This document shows positions 1-7,432 of a DNA stretch of 10,036 nt, one piece after another. A program made the translations under genes and the position numbers. Source of the stretch: JALONO01 sp038209965 (GTDB lineage: Bacteria; Bacteroidota; Bacteroidia; Cytophagales; Thermoflexibacteraceae); NCBI GenBank assembly GCA_038209965.1, contig JBBQXF010000149.1, forward strand, positions 1 through 10,036. The letters are read 5' to 3'. The stretch's first letter is position 1; the number at the start of each line of letters is the position of its first letter. A model generated the notes under the pieces. The model ran no database searches. It was given only the letters and a program-made list of their open reading frames with translations, and was not told the DNA's origin.

Positions 1-2
1 AG

Positions 3-995
3 TTTGCCCACTATGCCCAAACGACCCCGTACATCACCGTGGCCACGGCCCCCGTACCTTGGCTCGGGGCTTACTGGCGGGCACGGGGCATGGTGGGGGC
101 CATTGCGCGTGACCAATTGGCCATTTACCACGGCCTGAGCCACGACCTGCCCTATATTTCAGCCAAATCAACCTGCAAACTTGTCGTAACAATCCACGAT
201 CTGATCAATTACCGCTACCCAGAAAATTATTCTTGGTTGGATCGGCAATTTTATGACCACAAACTCAGGCACGCCGCCAAACGAGCTGATGTCATCATTG
301 CCATTTCGGAACAGACCAAACGGGATGTCATGCAATTTTTGTCGGTGGCCGAGACCAAGATCCGCGTCGTCTATCAATCGGTGGCGGCCGGATATGGCCA
401 ACCAGTCAATGAAACCGCCAAGACCGCCTTGCGTCAGCAATATCGTTTACAGCGGCCTTTTGTATTGAATGTTAGTTCGTTCAATGAACGAAAAAATCAA
501 CTTTTTTTGGTCAAGAGCTTCGCCCAAATCATGGATCAAGTACCGCACGATCTGGTATTGGTGGGCAACGGCGGAAAATGGAAGCAATTGGTACAGGCTT
601 ATATCCAACAAATGCAACTGGCCCAGCGCGTGCGGGTGCTGGATCAGGTAAGTTTTGCTGAACTGCCCGTAATGTACCAATGTGCCGATTTATTTGTCTA
701 TCCCTCCCGTTTTGAGGGGTTTGGCATCCCCATTGCGGAGGCCATGTACGCCCGGGTGCCCGTGATCGCGGCCCGAAACAGCTCCCTGACCGAAGTCGGC
801 GGGGATAATTGCGTATATTTTGCTACGGACGACCCGGCCGATCTGGCCGAAAAAATGCTGCGGGTACTGCACCAAAAAATACCGATCCCGCCGATGGTGG
901 CCGCCAATTACCGCCACGTGAGCCAACAATTCAACCAAGCAAAATTTGGAACAGATACCGCGCTGGTGTACCGCTCACTCCTGGGCCAACCCTGA
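3..995 (+). CDS. Glycosyltransferase, GT4-type (GT-B fold), 5' end outside window
   Basis: Probably transfers a sugar from a nucleotide-sugar donor onto a glycan or lipid acceptor in the cytoplasm; the substrate cannot be read from the sequence. The frame is open from base 3, so the gene starts upstream. The GTG at 39 lies inside a continuous family-like stretch and is not a convincing start. The visible part holds the end of the N-terminal Rossmann domain (IYHGLSHDLP near bases 126-155, then VVTIHDLINYRYP) and a complete C-terminal Glycos_transf_1 domain: FVLNVSSFNERKN at about 459-497, the LVLVGNGG donor-site strand near 552-575, and the EX7E-like FEGFGIPIAEA at about 711-743 with its two glutamates. 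Roughly 50-60 residues are probably missing against the usual 370-380. It converges on the lipoprotein gene with an 8-base gap and is followed by a hairpin terminator. The family is secure, the substrate unknown. Confidence 0.9.
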   Translation, partial: FAHYAQTTPYITVATAPVPWLGAYWRARGMVGAIARDQLAIYHGLSHDLPYISAKSTCKLVVTIHDLINYRYPENYSWLDRQFYDHKLRHAAKRADVIIAISEQTKRDVMQFLSVAETKIRVVYQSVAAGYGQPVNETAKTALRQQYRLQRPFVLNVSSFNERKNQLFLVKSFAQIMDQVPHDLVLVGNGGKWKQLVQAYIQQMQLAQRVRVLDQVSFAELPVMYQCADLFVYPSRFEGFGIPIAEAMYARVPVIAARNSSLTEVGGDNCVYFATDDPADLAEKMLRVLHQKIPIPPMVAANYRHVSQQFNQAKFGTDTALVYRSLLGQP

Positions 996-997
996 TC

Positions 998-1019
998 GCC
1001 CAGTTACTTGGGCTTTTTT
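998..1019 (+). terminator. Rho-independent terminator of the glycosyltransferase gene
   Basis: GCCCA at 998-1002 pairs with TGGGC at 1009-1013, with a possible extra G-T pair inside, a loop of about four bases, and six T residues at 1014-1019. It starts three bases after the TGA stop at 993-995. The stem also contains the last codons and stop of the opposing lipoprotein gene. No T-run follows it on the minus strand, so it looks effective only for rightward transcription. Confidence 0.6.
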
Positions 1020-2179
1020 GCCACCACGCTCGAGGAATCCCGGCTGTTAAGTCTCCACGGACTGCCGCGCTCCCATCTGGTAACGATCCGCAGCAGGCTG
1101 TCCTTGGCCCCCAGTTGCCGATTGGGGTGGGGTTGGATCACGCTTTCCTCCACCGTGCGCACCACAAAAAAACCTTTTTCTATCTCATAGCTCACTTGCA
1201 AATAGTCCCATTCGGGATTGAATCTTTTGTAACCGGTGAGCACCCCCGCTTTTTGGTCGATCAGGGGGTTGATCAGCCCCCCCCAATCTATGAACTCCCG
1301 GCTGGTTGGGTTGTACATGAACAAACGGTAATATTCTTGGGATTTCATCTGCTTGACCAGCAGGCGAATATCCAGATAGCCATCCGAATTGAGATCGATC
1401 AGCTCGACACAACTTTTGATAAATTGGTAAATGTCAGCATCTGCCCGCGATTTGATGGATCGACTTTCGCGCAATGGCAAATACTGGATGGCCGGATTGT
1501 AGGCAGCACTGGGCGAACTCTTGGTCACAAAAAAACCTTGGGCGTGGGAATAATCTTCATTGCTTTTGCTCACCGCGAAAACGAGTTTGTACTCCTCCAC
1601 CCCGGGATTTACCCCAATTTGTAGCGATTGCTTGTCTTTGACCGCACTCATCTGGGCCGTCAGTGCCGAAGCGGACAATTCCCCATAGGTGAGGTTATCT
1701 GTCTCGGACATGGCGGTCAAGACCAATTTCTGGGGGCTGTTGCGCGTCGAGTCGACCGAATATTCGCCCTCAAAACAATCCGGGGAAACCATCCGGCCGC
1801 AGACGGTAAAACTACACTTGGCCGCGTTGCGTTTTCTCAAGCAAAACTTGTAGAACCCATCGGGCTGGAAAAGACCTTGCACCAGATAAACCTCGCCCGG
1901 TGCGCCAGACTGCCGATAATGGGGCTTCATCAGGGCCTGTCCCGAAACGACTTGGTCGGGATAATCATCGGCCAAATAGGCTTGGATAAAAATCGAGTCT
2001 TGCCCATTGAGCGAGCCCGCCAATTTCAAAGTGGGGAAATCCACCCGCACTACCTTCGGTTCGTCCTCTGCTCCCGGTAGTCCGGCTGCTGGGGGGGTGG
2101 CGAAATCGCAGCCAGTCAACCATCCGCCAACACCGATCACCAAAGCAAATCTCATTAGGCGGGCGCAAATCGAGGTCAT
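1004..2179 (-). CDS. Putative lipoprotein with XAC2610-like C-terminal region
   Basis: A 391-residue predicted lipoprotein of unknown function. The N-terminus has a short hydrophobic segment ending in the lipobox LTGC (residues 21-24 from the first ATG), so the mature protein should be acylated on Cys24 and sit on the periplasmic or outer-membrane face. An internal ATG at residue 9 (MRFALVIGVGGWLTGC) gives a more typical signal peptide and is an equally good start. The middle part carries four cysteines (113, 122, 127, 135) that could form disulfides. Residues 262-270 read DLNSDGYLD, a calcium-loop-like motif, followed by a pattern (YYRLFMYNP...F) that from memory resembles proteins of the XAC2610/FG-GAP-like group; this assignment is tentative. 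The gene diverges from the NlpC/P60 gene and converges on the glycosyltransferase. Two homopolymer runs lie in it: C7 just after the lipobox (2091-2097) and G8 at codons 299-301 (1277-1284). Confidence 0.8.
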   Translation of the reverse strand: MTSICARLMRFALVIGVGGWLTGCDFATPPAAGLPGAEDEPKVVRVDFPTLKLAGSLNGQDSIFIQAYLADDYPDQVVSGQALMKPHYRQSGAPGEVYLVQGLFQPDGFYKFCLRKRNAAKCSFTVCGRMVSPDCFEGEYSVDSTRNSPQKLVLTAMSETDNLTYGELSASALTAQMSAVKDKQSLQIGVNPGVEEYKLVFAVSKSNEDYSHAQGFFVTKSSPSAAYNPAIQYLPLRESRSIKSRADADIYQFIKSCVELIDLNSDGYLDIRLLVKQMKSQEYYRLFMYNPTSREFIDWGGLINPLIDQKAGVLTGYKRFNPEWDYLQVSYEIEKGFFVVRTVEESVIQPHPNRQLGAKDSLLRIVTRWERGSPWRLNSRDSSSVVAKKPK

Positions 2180-2192
2180 ATTACAAGGACAA

Positions 2193-2223
2193 TTTGTTTA
2201 TCAACGTAAAAATATTACTTTTA
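2193..2223 (+). promoter_or_regulatory. Candidate promoter for the NlpC/P60 gene
   Basis: TTTG at 2193-2196 is followed after exactly 19 bases by TACTTTTA at 2216-2223, which matches seven of the eight positions of TAnnTTTG, counting the two free ones. It lies 37 bases before the ATG at 2261. It overlaps the candidate promoter of the divergent lipoprotein gene, so the two could compete for polymerase. Confidence 0.35.
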
Positions 2224-2229
2224 ACCAAA
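2201..2229 (-). promoter_or_regulatory. Candidate promoter for the lipoprotein gene
   Basis: Read on the minus strand, TTTG (2226-2229) is followed after 17 bases by TACGTTGA (2201-2208), an imperfect match to the Bacteroidota -7 box TAnnTTTG. It lies 21 bases before the ATG at 2179. The match is weak and other AT-rich positions here could serve. Confidence 0.25.
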
Positions 2230-2260
2230 AAAAGCAGTCTAATTAGCTCAACGACCATTT

Positions 2261-2935
2261 ATGCAAGGCATTACCTTTCTGACCGACGACAAAAAAAATA
2301 TTGTGGGTGCCCAGATTGACCTGCGGATCCACCAAGATACGTTTGATGAGTTTTTTAGTGCACTCATCACTGGTGGGCGCATGGCGGGCACGCGCGGCGT
2401 CACGTTTGTGAAGGATCAAAAAGGCAATATTTGGGCGGCCCAAATCAACCTTCGCCTTCACCAAAACACCTTTGATGAGTTTTTCAGTGAACTGATCGTC
2501 AAGGGCGCACAAGGGCCAGTGGTTCCGGCCAAGCCCAACGTGGCCCGCCCCGACCGGATCAACATGGTCGTATCGGCGGCCAAGTCGTTTTTGGGCACCA
2601 AATACCAAACCGGGGGCGACACTTTGTTTGGCATCGACTGTTCGGGCCTCACGTTCATGGCCTACAAAACCATCGGGATCCAACTGCCCCGCCGCTCGGT
2701 GGAACAAATGAAATCGGGCAAAGTGGTGGATCGGGCCCAGCTCCTGCCCGGCGATCTGGTATTTTTTGCCACCAATGTCAACGATCCCACCCGCATCAAC
2801 CATGTGGGCTTGATCACCCGGGGCGGTCTCCAACCGTCGGTACTGCATTCGTCTTCGTCACGGGGCGTAGTGGAAGAGGTAATGAGCAACAACTACTTGG
2901 CCAATATGTTCCGGGGCGCCGTCCGGGTGGTCTAG
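2261..2935 (+). CDS. NlpC/P60 hydrolase with duplicated N-terminal antitoxin-like module
   Basis: A 224-residue protein whose C-terminal half (about 98-224) is an NlpC/P60 cysteine peptidase, a family that usually cleaves peptides of peptidoglycan. The catalytic residues are visible: Cys127 in GIDCSGL, His181 in INHVGLI, and a third polar residue, probably His196 in VLHSSSS; LLPGDLVFF is the usual family strand. The first 80 residues are two copies of a 34-residue module (3-36 and 46-79), joined to the catalytic domain by a short proline-containing linker. The module resembles the short conserved segment of small Phd/YefM-like antitoxins. There is no signal peptide or membrane segment, so export is unexplained and the protein may act in the cytoplasm or leave by another route. 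The ATG at 2261 follows an in-frame stop at 2240-2242 closely, so the start is firm. The hydrolase call is secure, the module's role is not. Confidence 0.88.
   Translation: MQGITFLTDDKKNIVGAQIDLRIHQDTFDEFFSALITGGRMAGTRGVTFVKDQKGNIWAAQINLRLHQNTFDEFFSELIVKGAQGPVVPAKPNVARPDRINMVVSAAKSFLGTKYQTGGDTLFGIDCSGLTFMAYKTIGIQLPRRSVEQMKSGKVVDRAQLLPGDLVFFATNVNDPTRINHVGLITRGGLQPSVLHSSSSRGVVEEVMSNNYLANMFRGAVRVV
2267..2497 (+). repeat. Tandem intragenic duplication, 34-residue module, two copies
   Basis: Copy 1 (2267-2368) begins GITFLTDDKKNI and copy 2 (2396-2497) begins GVTFVKDQKGNI; both end in TFDEFFSxLI. Aligned by eye without gaps, 23 of 34 residues are identical. The period is 129 bases (43 codons), including a 9-residue spacer. 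The divergence suggests an old duplication kept under selection, not a recent assembly artefact. Confidence 0.9.
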
Positions 2936-3000
2936 CCATTGCCATTTTACTTGACCGGCTTTTTCAGCTATTTTTTCTTCACTGTCCAACTAAACACCTC

Positions 3001-4044
3001 ATGAAAGTAATTTTAACTTTGTGCTTGGTCCTGGCAACCTTTTGCGCAACCGGCCAAGCCCGTTGGTCAGCCGAAAAAGCCAAGGTTTGGTACCAAAAAC
3101 AGCCGTGGTTGGTGGGTTGCAATTTTATTCCCAGCACCGCCATCAACCAATTGGAAATGTGGCAAGCCGACACCTTTGATCCGGCCACGATTGACCGGGA
3201 ACTGGCCTTGGCCCAGGGCATTGGGTTCAACGTCGTGCGGGTGTACCTGCATTCGCTCGCTTGGCAAGCCGACAAAAAAGGGTTTAAACAGCGCATGAAT
3301 ACTTTTTTGCGCTTGGCCGACCGCCGCCAGATCAAGACGTTGTTTGTGTTGTTCGATGACTGCTGGAACGATGACCCCAAACTGGGCAAACAGCCCGCGC
3401 CCAAGCCGGGTGTCCACAATTCGGGCTGGGTGCAATGCCCCGCCTATGCCAACGTGATCGATTCCACCACTTGGGCCAAACTTGAACTGGAAGCGTTCAC
3501 CAAAGATGTATTGCGGAGCTTTGCCAAGGACAAGCGGATCTTGCTCTGGGATCTGTACAACGAACCGGGCAATTCGGGCCTCAAAGAAAAATCGTTGCCC
3601 CTGCTCAAAAAAGTATTTGCGTGGGCCAAAGCAGCCAATCCCCAGCAGCCAATCTCGGTCGGGCTGTGGTTCGATAATGCAGTACTCAACGAGTTTCAGC
3701 GGCAAAATTCCGACGTGATCACTTTCCACAATTATAGCAATGCCGCCAGCATGGAGCAGCAAATCCTGGACCTGCAACAGCTTGGGCGGCCGCTAATCTG
3801 CACCGAATACATGGCCCGCACCAACGACAGCCAGTTTGCCACCCATTTGCCAATCCTCAAAAAGTACCAAGTGGGGGCCATCAATTGGGGGCTGGTGAGC
3901 GGTAAATCCAACACTATTTTCCCGTGGGGATCCAAAGCAGGCTCTCCCGAGCCAGCCATCTGGTTTCATGATATTTTTCGGGCCAATGGCACCGCATTTG
4001 CCCCACAAGAAGTAGAAACCATCCGTTCAATCACTAAAAAGTAA
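3001..4044 (+). CDS. Secreted glycosyl hydrolase, clan GH-A (GH5-like/cellulase family)
   Basis: Probably a beta-glycosidase acting outside the cytoplasm on plant or microbial polysaccharide or oligosaccharide. Residues 1-20 form a signal peptide (MKVILTLCLVLATFCATGQA) with a likely cut after an alanine near position 20. The rest is a single (beta/alpha)8 barrel: FNVVRVYLH around 76-84 on an early strand, LLWDLYNEPG at 181-190 with Asn187-Glu188 as the acid/base pair, HNYS at 243-246, and LICTEYMAR at 265-273 with Glu269 as the likely nucleophile. At 347 residues it is complete for a one-domain enzyme, with no carbohydrate-binding module or type IX secretion tail. Bacteroidota homologues are commonly labelled cellulase family or 1,4-beta-xylanase, but the linkage cleaved cannot be inferred. 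It starts 65 bases after the NlpC/P60 gene on the same strand. Only a weak promoter-like site is visible in between, so co-transcription is possible. Confidence 0.88.
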   Translation: MKVILTLCLVLATFCATGQARWSAEKAKVWYQKQPWLVGCNFIPSTAINQLEMWQADTFDPATIDRELALAQGIGFNVVRVYLHSLAWQADKKGFKQRMNTFLRLADRRQIKTLFVLFDDCWNDDPKLGKQPAPKPGVHNSGWVQCPAYANVIDSTTWAKLELEAFTKDVLRSFAKDKRILLWDLYNEPGNSGLKEKSLPLLKKVFAWAKAANPQQPISVGLWFDNAVLNEFQRQNSDVITFHNYSNAASMEQQILDLQQLGRPLICTEYMARTNDSQFATHLPILKKYQVGAINWGLVSGKSNTIFPWGSKAGSPEPAIWFHDIFRANGTAFAPQEVETIRSITKK

Positions 4045-4415
4045 TTTTTGGGGGAATGGATTATTTTTCGTGCGCTTAGCTAATAATCGAACAAAAAGGC
4101 TGTACTATTGTGAATTGGGACGGTAAAATTAAAGCCAAGCCGGTGGATATTTATTCAACCCTTGCGCCGAATGAACCGAAGCATATCGCAATAATGCAAA
4201 ATCACCATCAGCTATGACAATTACCTTCCGGGCTATTCTTGATGCGTCGCCCCGCGATGCGAAGACACTTTTGCTGGTCGACGGCTTGGGGGCCAGTCTC
4301 ACCGTCGCTCTCTTGGCTAGGGTGCTGGCAGACAAAGCCCGCCACAATTAATTGAAAATCAATTTATTATGTGCAACTCTTACTGATAAACTTAGGTTAA
4401 ACCCATCAAAGGAAA
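4045..4415. other. Intergenic stretch without an intact gene; remnants and possible island edge
   Basis: These 371 bases separate the GC-rich hydrolase gene from the helicase gene. On the plus strand a short frame, open after a stop at 4077 with a possible GTG start at 4110, runs to a TGA at 4215-4217. It overlaps the ATG of the next short frame (4214) in an ATGA arrangement. A 6-base inverted repeat (AATTGA/TCAATT, 4350-4364, three-base loop) lies just after the second frame but lacks a T-run. TTAGCTAA at 4076-4083 is a small palindrome. No tRNA, attachment site or flanking direct repeat is evident. Just before the helicase ATG, AAAGGAA at 4408-4414 could be a weak ribosome binding site; no good TAnnTTTG box is seen. 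Confidence 0.6.
4214..4351 (+). pseudogene. Possible N-terminal remnant of a small membrane protein
   Basis: A 45-codon frame from ATG 4214 to TAA 4349-4351. It contains DASPRDAKTLLLVDGLGASL followed by a hydrophobic stretch (LTVALLARVLA). From memory, the pattern of a charged start, then LFLLDGxGA, then a hydrophobic helix resembles the N-terminus of uncharacterised Bacteroidota membrane proteins of roughly 120-140 residues. If so, everything after the first helix is lost and this is a truncated gene, perhaps cut when the neighbouring accessory region arrived. It could also be a genuine small membrane protein or a chance frame. The similarity is recalled, not searched. Confidence 0.3.
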
Positions 4416-7379
4416 ATGAACGAAATCACACCCTATCACGCAAAATATTTTGCCCACGAACTGACCAAACGCTATTCGTCGGATAGCCTACAAAAATTCA
4501 CCGCTTCGCTTGCTGATGCACAAGTGGATCTAAACCCCCACCAGGTAGATGCGGCATTGTTTGCGTTTCATTCCCCGCTTTCCAAGGGTGCGTTGTTGGC
4601 CGATGAAGTAGGATTGGGCAAAACGATTGAAGCCGGTATCGTCATTTCGCAAAAATGGGCAGAACGCAAGCGCAAGATTTTAATTATAGCCCCCGCCAAC
4701 CTTCGCAAACAATGGAACCAAGAATTGGCCGACAAGTTTTTTCTGCCCTCCATCATTTTAGAAGCAAAATCTTTCAACGAAGAAGTAAATAAATCAAACC
4801 TCAATCCCTTTGATCAAGCTGACAAAATTGTTATCTGCTCTTATCACTTTGTAAAAAGCAAGGCAGTGTACATCAGTAATATTCGTTGGGATTTAGTGGT
4901 GATAGATGAAGCACACCGGCTAAGAAACGTTTACAAGACCAACAGTAAAATTGCTAGAGCAATCAAAGGGGCTGTTACCTATGCTCCCAAAATTTTGCTG
5001 ACGGCAACACCATTGCAAAATTCCTTGCTGGAACTTTACGGGTTAGTAAGCATTATTGATGAATATACCTTCGGTGATTTAAAGAGTTTCAAAGCACTGT
5101 ACGTCAAAGGAGCCGAAGAATTGAACTTTGAAGAACTAAAAGAGCGATTGAAGCCACTTTGCAAGCGGACATTGAGAAGGCAGGTGCTGGAATACATCAA
5201 TTACACCAACCGCACTTGCATTTTGCAGGAATTTACCCCAAATGCAGAAGAACAACAACTCTATGATCTCGTTTCCAGCTATTTGCAACAGACGAACTTG
5301 TATGCATTGCCGCCCGGACAGCGCCCGCTTATGACTTTGATCCTTCGCAAATTGTTGGCTTCCTCCACCTTTGCCATTGCTGGTACATTGCAGGGGTTGG
5401 CCAATAAATTGGGGGTCATCATCACTAAGCAGGATCAAGACCAAGATCAGGATCAAGAACAAGAACAAGAACAACCGAATGTTGATCAAGTTTTTATCGA
5501 GAATTACGAAATCTATGAAGCCCAACAAGAAGAGTGGATCGATGAAGAAGAAGACTACGACGACACCTCCAGAAAAAATGGCGTTTACACCCCGGAGCAA
5601 CTTGGTGAAATCCGCAAGGAAATAGAAGCCCTTAATACGTTTGAAAGATTGGCAAAATCCATTCTTAAAAATTCCAAAGGCGAGGTTTTGTTTACTGCAT
5701 TGGAAAAAGGGTTTCAAAAGCTAACTGAGCTAAAGGCCAATCGGAAAGCCATCATCTTTACCGAAAGCACCCGAACTCAAGAGTACCTCAAAAAAACGTT
5801 GGAGGCAGGGGAATACAAACATGAAATTGTTTTGTTCAATGGGAGCAACAACGACCCCAAGAGCAATCAAATTTATCAGGCTTGGCTAAAAACCCATGCC
5901 GGTACCGATCGAGTAACTGGCTCGGCGTCAGCTGATAAGCGGGCGGCGCTGGTTGATTACTTCCGCGACACCGCCACCATCATGATCGCCACCGAAGCCG
6001 CCGCCGAGGGCATCAACTTGCAGTTCTGCTCATTGGTGGTAAATTATGACCTGCCCTGGAACCCCCAACGCATTGAGCAGCGCATCGGCAGGTGCCACCG
6101 CTACGGACAAAAGTTTGATGTAGTAGTTGTCAACTTTTTGAATAATGCCAATGCCGCCGACCAGCGGGTATATGAATTGTTGGATGAAAAGTTTAAACTG
6201 TTCAACGGTGTGTTTGGGTCCAGCGATGAAATACTGGGCGCACTAGAAAGCGGGGTCGATTTTGAAAAACAAATTGCAAAAATCTATCAAGGTTGCCGAA
6301 CCACGGATGAGATCGCAACCGAATTTAATCAGCTGCAAAAGAGGCTGGAACCCGAAATAGAGCAGAGTATCAATGTTACAAGAAAAAAACTGCTGGAAAA
6401 TTTTGATCAAGAAGTGCAAGAAAAATTAAAAATCAATTTGCAGCAAAGCAAAGATTACCTCAGTAAGTTTGAAAGTTGGTTGTGGCAGCTCACCAAATAT
6501 TTTTTACAACCCTTTGCCACCTTCAATGATTCTGACAATAGTTTTTTCCTGAATCAACACCCGTTTACCGGTGAAGTCATCAAGAGCGGGCCTTATCGGG
6601 CAGGCAAAAAAACCATTGGCGAAGCGCACCACACCGCCGAGTTAATCCCGAACGAAAACTTGTACCGCGTCGGGCATCCACTGGCACAAAAAGTGATCGC
6701 GCAGTGCAAAGACGCAGTATTGAAGGAGCAGGAATTGATTTTTGATTACTCCGGCAGTGATAAAAAGATTTCAATCGTTGAAAGCCTCAAAGGCAAACAG
6801 GGTTGGTTACAGGCCAAGCAACTTACCATTTCAAGTTTTGAAGAGGAAGACTATATTTTGTTTGCGGCCTTTGACGATCAAGGAAACACCCTGCTCCCCG
6901 AACAATGCCAACGCTTGTTTTCGCTCCATTGCCTGCATCAAGAATTGGCGGAGCTATCCACCGGACATGATCAGGCAACCCAGAGCCGGTTTGATGAAAT
7001 ATATTATGCCCAAACCACTGGCATCTTTACCCAAAATGAACAACGCAACCACCAATTCTTTGATGATGAAGTGACCAAATTGGAAAAGTGGAGTGACGAT
7101 GTCCGCAATGGTATCCGGCATGAAATCAAGGAACTGGACAAGGAGATCAAGACCCAGAAAACCGAAGCCAGAAAATTGTTGAACCTTGAACAGAAAGTAA
7201 AAGTGCAACGACTCATCAAAGAACTGGAAAAAAAGCTGGCCGACAAACGCTTCAACCAATACCAAAACGAAGATCAGATCGAAAACAAAAAAGACCGGAT
7301 GCTCGATGAGACTGAAAAAAAGTTGAAGCAGCATACCGCTGATGTTGAACTGTTTACGATCCGTTGGAAAGTAGTTTAA
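4416..7379 (+). CDS. SNF2-type helicase/ATPase, probable defence-locus component
   Basis: A 987-residue superfamily 2 ATPase that probably translocates on double-stranded DNA in the cytoplasm. The motifs are intact: I, DEVGLGKT at 63-70; Ia, IAPANLRKQW at 91-100; II, DEAH at 164-167; III, TATP at 196-199; V, TEAAAEGINLQ near 526-536; VI, QRIEQRIGRCHRYGQ at 551-565. An acidic, low-complexity insert (about 339-383) with a DQ/EQ run separates the two RecA lobes. After residue 590 comes a long C-terminal region including SFEEEDYILFAAFDD and, near 880-970, a Lys/Glu-rich segment likely to form a coiled coil. No nuclease motif is apparent. Such helicases accompany DNA methyltransferases in DISARM class 1 (DrmD) and in type III-like restriction loci; the methyltransferase at 8946 fits either, and the missing right flank decides. 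The gene ends inside a strong terminator, so it is probably its own transcription unit. Its GC content is lower than in the genes to its left. Confidence 0.88.
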   Translation: MNEITPYHAKYFAHELTKRYSSDSLQKFTASLADAQVDLNPHQVDAALFAFHSPLSKGALLADEVGLGKTIEAGIVISQKWAERKRKILIIAPANLRKQWNQELADKFFLPSIILEAKSFNEEVNKSNLNPFDQADKIVICSYHFVKSKAVYISNIRWDLVVIDEAHRLRNVYKTNSKIARAIKGAVTYAPKILLTATPLQNSLLELYGLVSIIDEYTFGDLKSFKALYVKGAEELNFEELKERLKPLCKRTLRRQVLEYINYTNRTCILQEFTPNAEEQQLYDLVSSYLQQTNLYALPPGQRPLMTLILRKLLASSTFAIAGTLQGLANKLGVIITKQDQDQDQDQEQEQEQPNVDQVFIENYEIYEAQQEEWIDEEEDYDDTSRKNGVYTPEQLGEIRKEIEALNTFERLAKSILKNSKGEVLFTALEKGFQKLTELKANRKAIIFTESTRTQEYLKKTLEAGEYKHEIVLFNGSNNDPKSNQIYQAWLKTHAGTDRVTGSASADKRAALVDYFRDTATIMIATEAAAEGINLQFCSLVVNYDLPWNPQRIEQRIGRCHRYGQKFDVVVVNFLNNANAADQRVYELLDEKFKLFNGVFGSSDEILGALESGVDFEKQIAKIYQGCRTTDEIATEFNQLQKRLEPEIEQSINVTRKKLLENFDQEVQEKLKINLQQSKDYLSKFESWLWQLTKYFLQPFATFNDSDNSFFLNQHPFTGEVIKSGPYRAGKKTIGEAHHTAELIPNENLYRVGHPLAQKVIAQCKDAVLKEQELIFDYSGSDKKISIVESLKGKQGWLQAKQLTISSFEEEDYILFAAFDDQGNTLLPEQCQRLFSLHCLHQELAELSTGHDQATQSRFDEIYYAQTTGIFTQNEQRNHQFFDDEVTKLEKWSDDVRNGIRHEIKELDKEIKTQKTEARKLLNLEQKVKVQRLIKELEKKLADKRFNQYQNEDQIENKKDRMLDETEKKLKQHTADVELFTIRWKVV
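5433..5474 (+). repeat. Hexanucleotide repeat coding (DQ)4(EQ)3
   Basis: Seven consecutive six-base units, GATCAA, GACCAA, GATCAG, GATCAA, then three GAACAA, code for residues 340-353 of the helicase. The unit is a multiple of three, so copy-number change would alter linker length and charge without breaking the frame. The last three units are identical, which suggests recent slippage. Confidence 0.9.
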
Positions 7380-7413
7380 AAAAACTTTAACCCTTTGGGT
7401 TGAAGTTTTTTTA
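7377..7413 (+). terminator. Strong hairpin terminator of the helicase gene
   Basis: An almost perfect hairpin: 7377-7393 pairs with 7397-7413 over 17 positions with one G-T pair (7388/7402) and a TTT loop at 7394-7396. The core is CTTTAACCC/GGGTTGAAG. It is flanked by an A-tract on the left and seven T residues (7406-7412) on the right, so it could stop transcription from both sides. The helicase stop codon TAA (7377-7379) forms the base of the stem. Confidence 0.85.
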
Positions 7414-7431
7414 AACACACAACTACCTTTG
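7399..7431 (+). promoter_or_regulatory. Bacteroidota-type promoter of the toxin-antitoxin genes
   Basis: TACCTTTG at 7424-7431 matches TAnnTTTG exactly. GTTG at 7399-7402 supplies a -33 element, with 21 bases between its TTG and the -7 box. The -33 part lies inside the right arm of the helicase terminator. The ATG of the toxin frame starts two bases after the box (7433), so a start site at the usual distance would fall in or just after that codon. Transcripts would then be leaderless or lack the toxin start. Confidence 0.55.
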
Positions 7432-7432
7432 C

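Noticed and set aside
809..1624. 271-codon plus-strand frame across the glycosyltransferase end and the lipoprotein gene
   Set aside because: It overlaps two well-supported genes, one of them on the opposite strand with a clear lipobox, and shows no domain of its own.
2939..2976. Promoter before the glycosyl hydrolase gene
   Set aside because: TTG at 2951 and TATTTTTT at 2969 are only 15 bases apart and the -7 box is imperfect, too weak to list.
4129..4347. 72-codon minus-strand frame in the gap before the helicase
   Set aside because: Its composition (Ala/Ser/Arg-rich, no recognisable motif) looks like an antisense reading of the plus-strand remnants.
5136..5717. 193-codon minus-strand frame opposite the helicase
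   Set aside because: Shadow of the acidic repeat region; the Leu/Ile/Val-rich run is the reverse complement of the DQ/EQ codons.
4416..7379. Firm assignment as DrmD of DISARM class 1
   Set aside because: No drmA, drmB or drmC is visible, and the methyltransferase looks type III Mod-like; the helicase alone does not discriminate.
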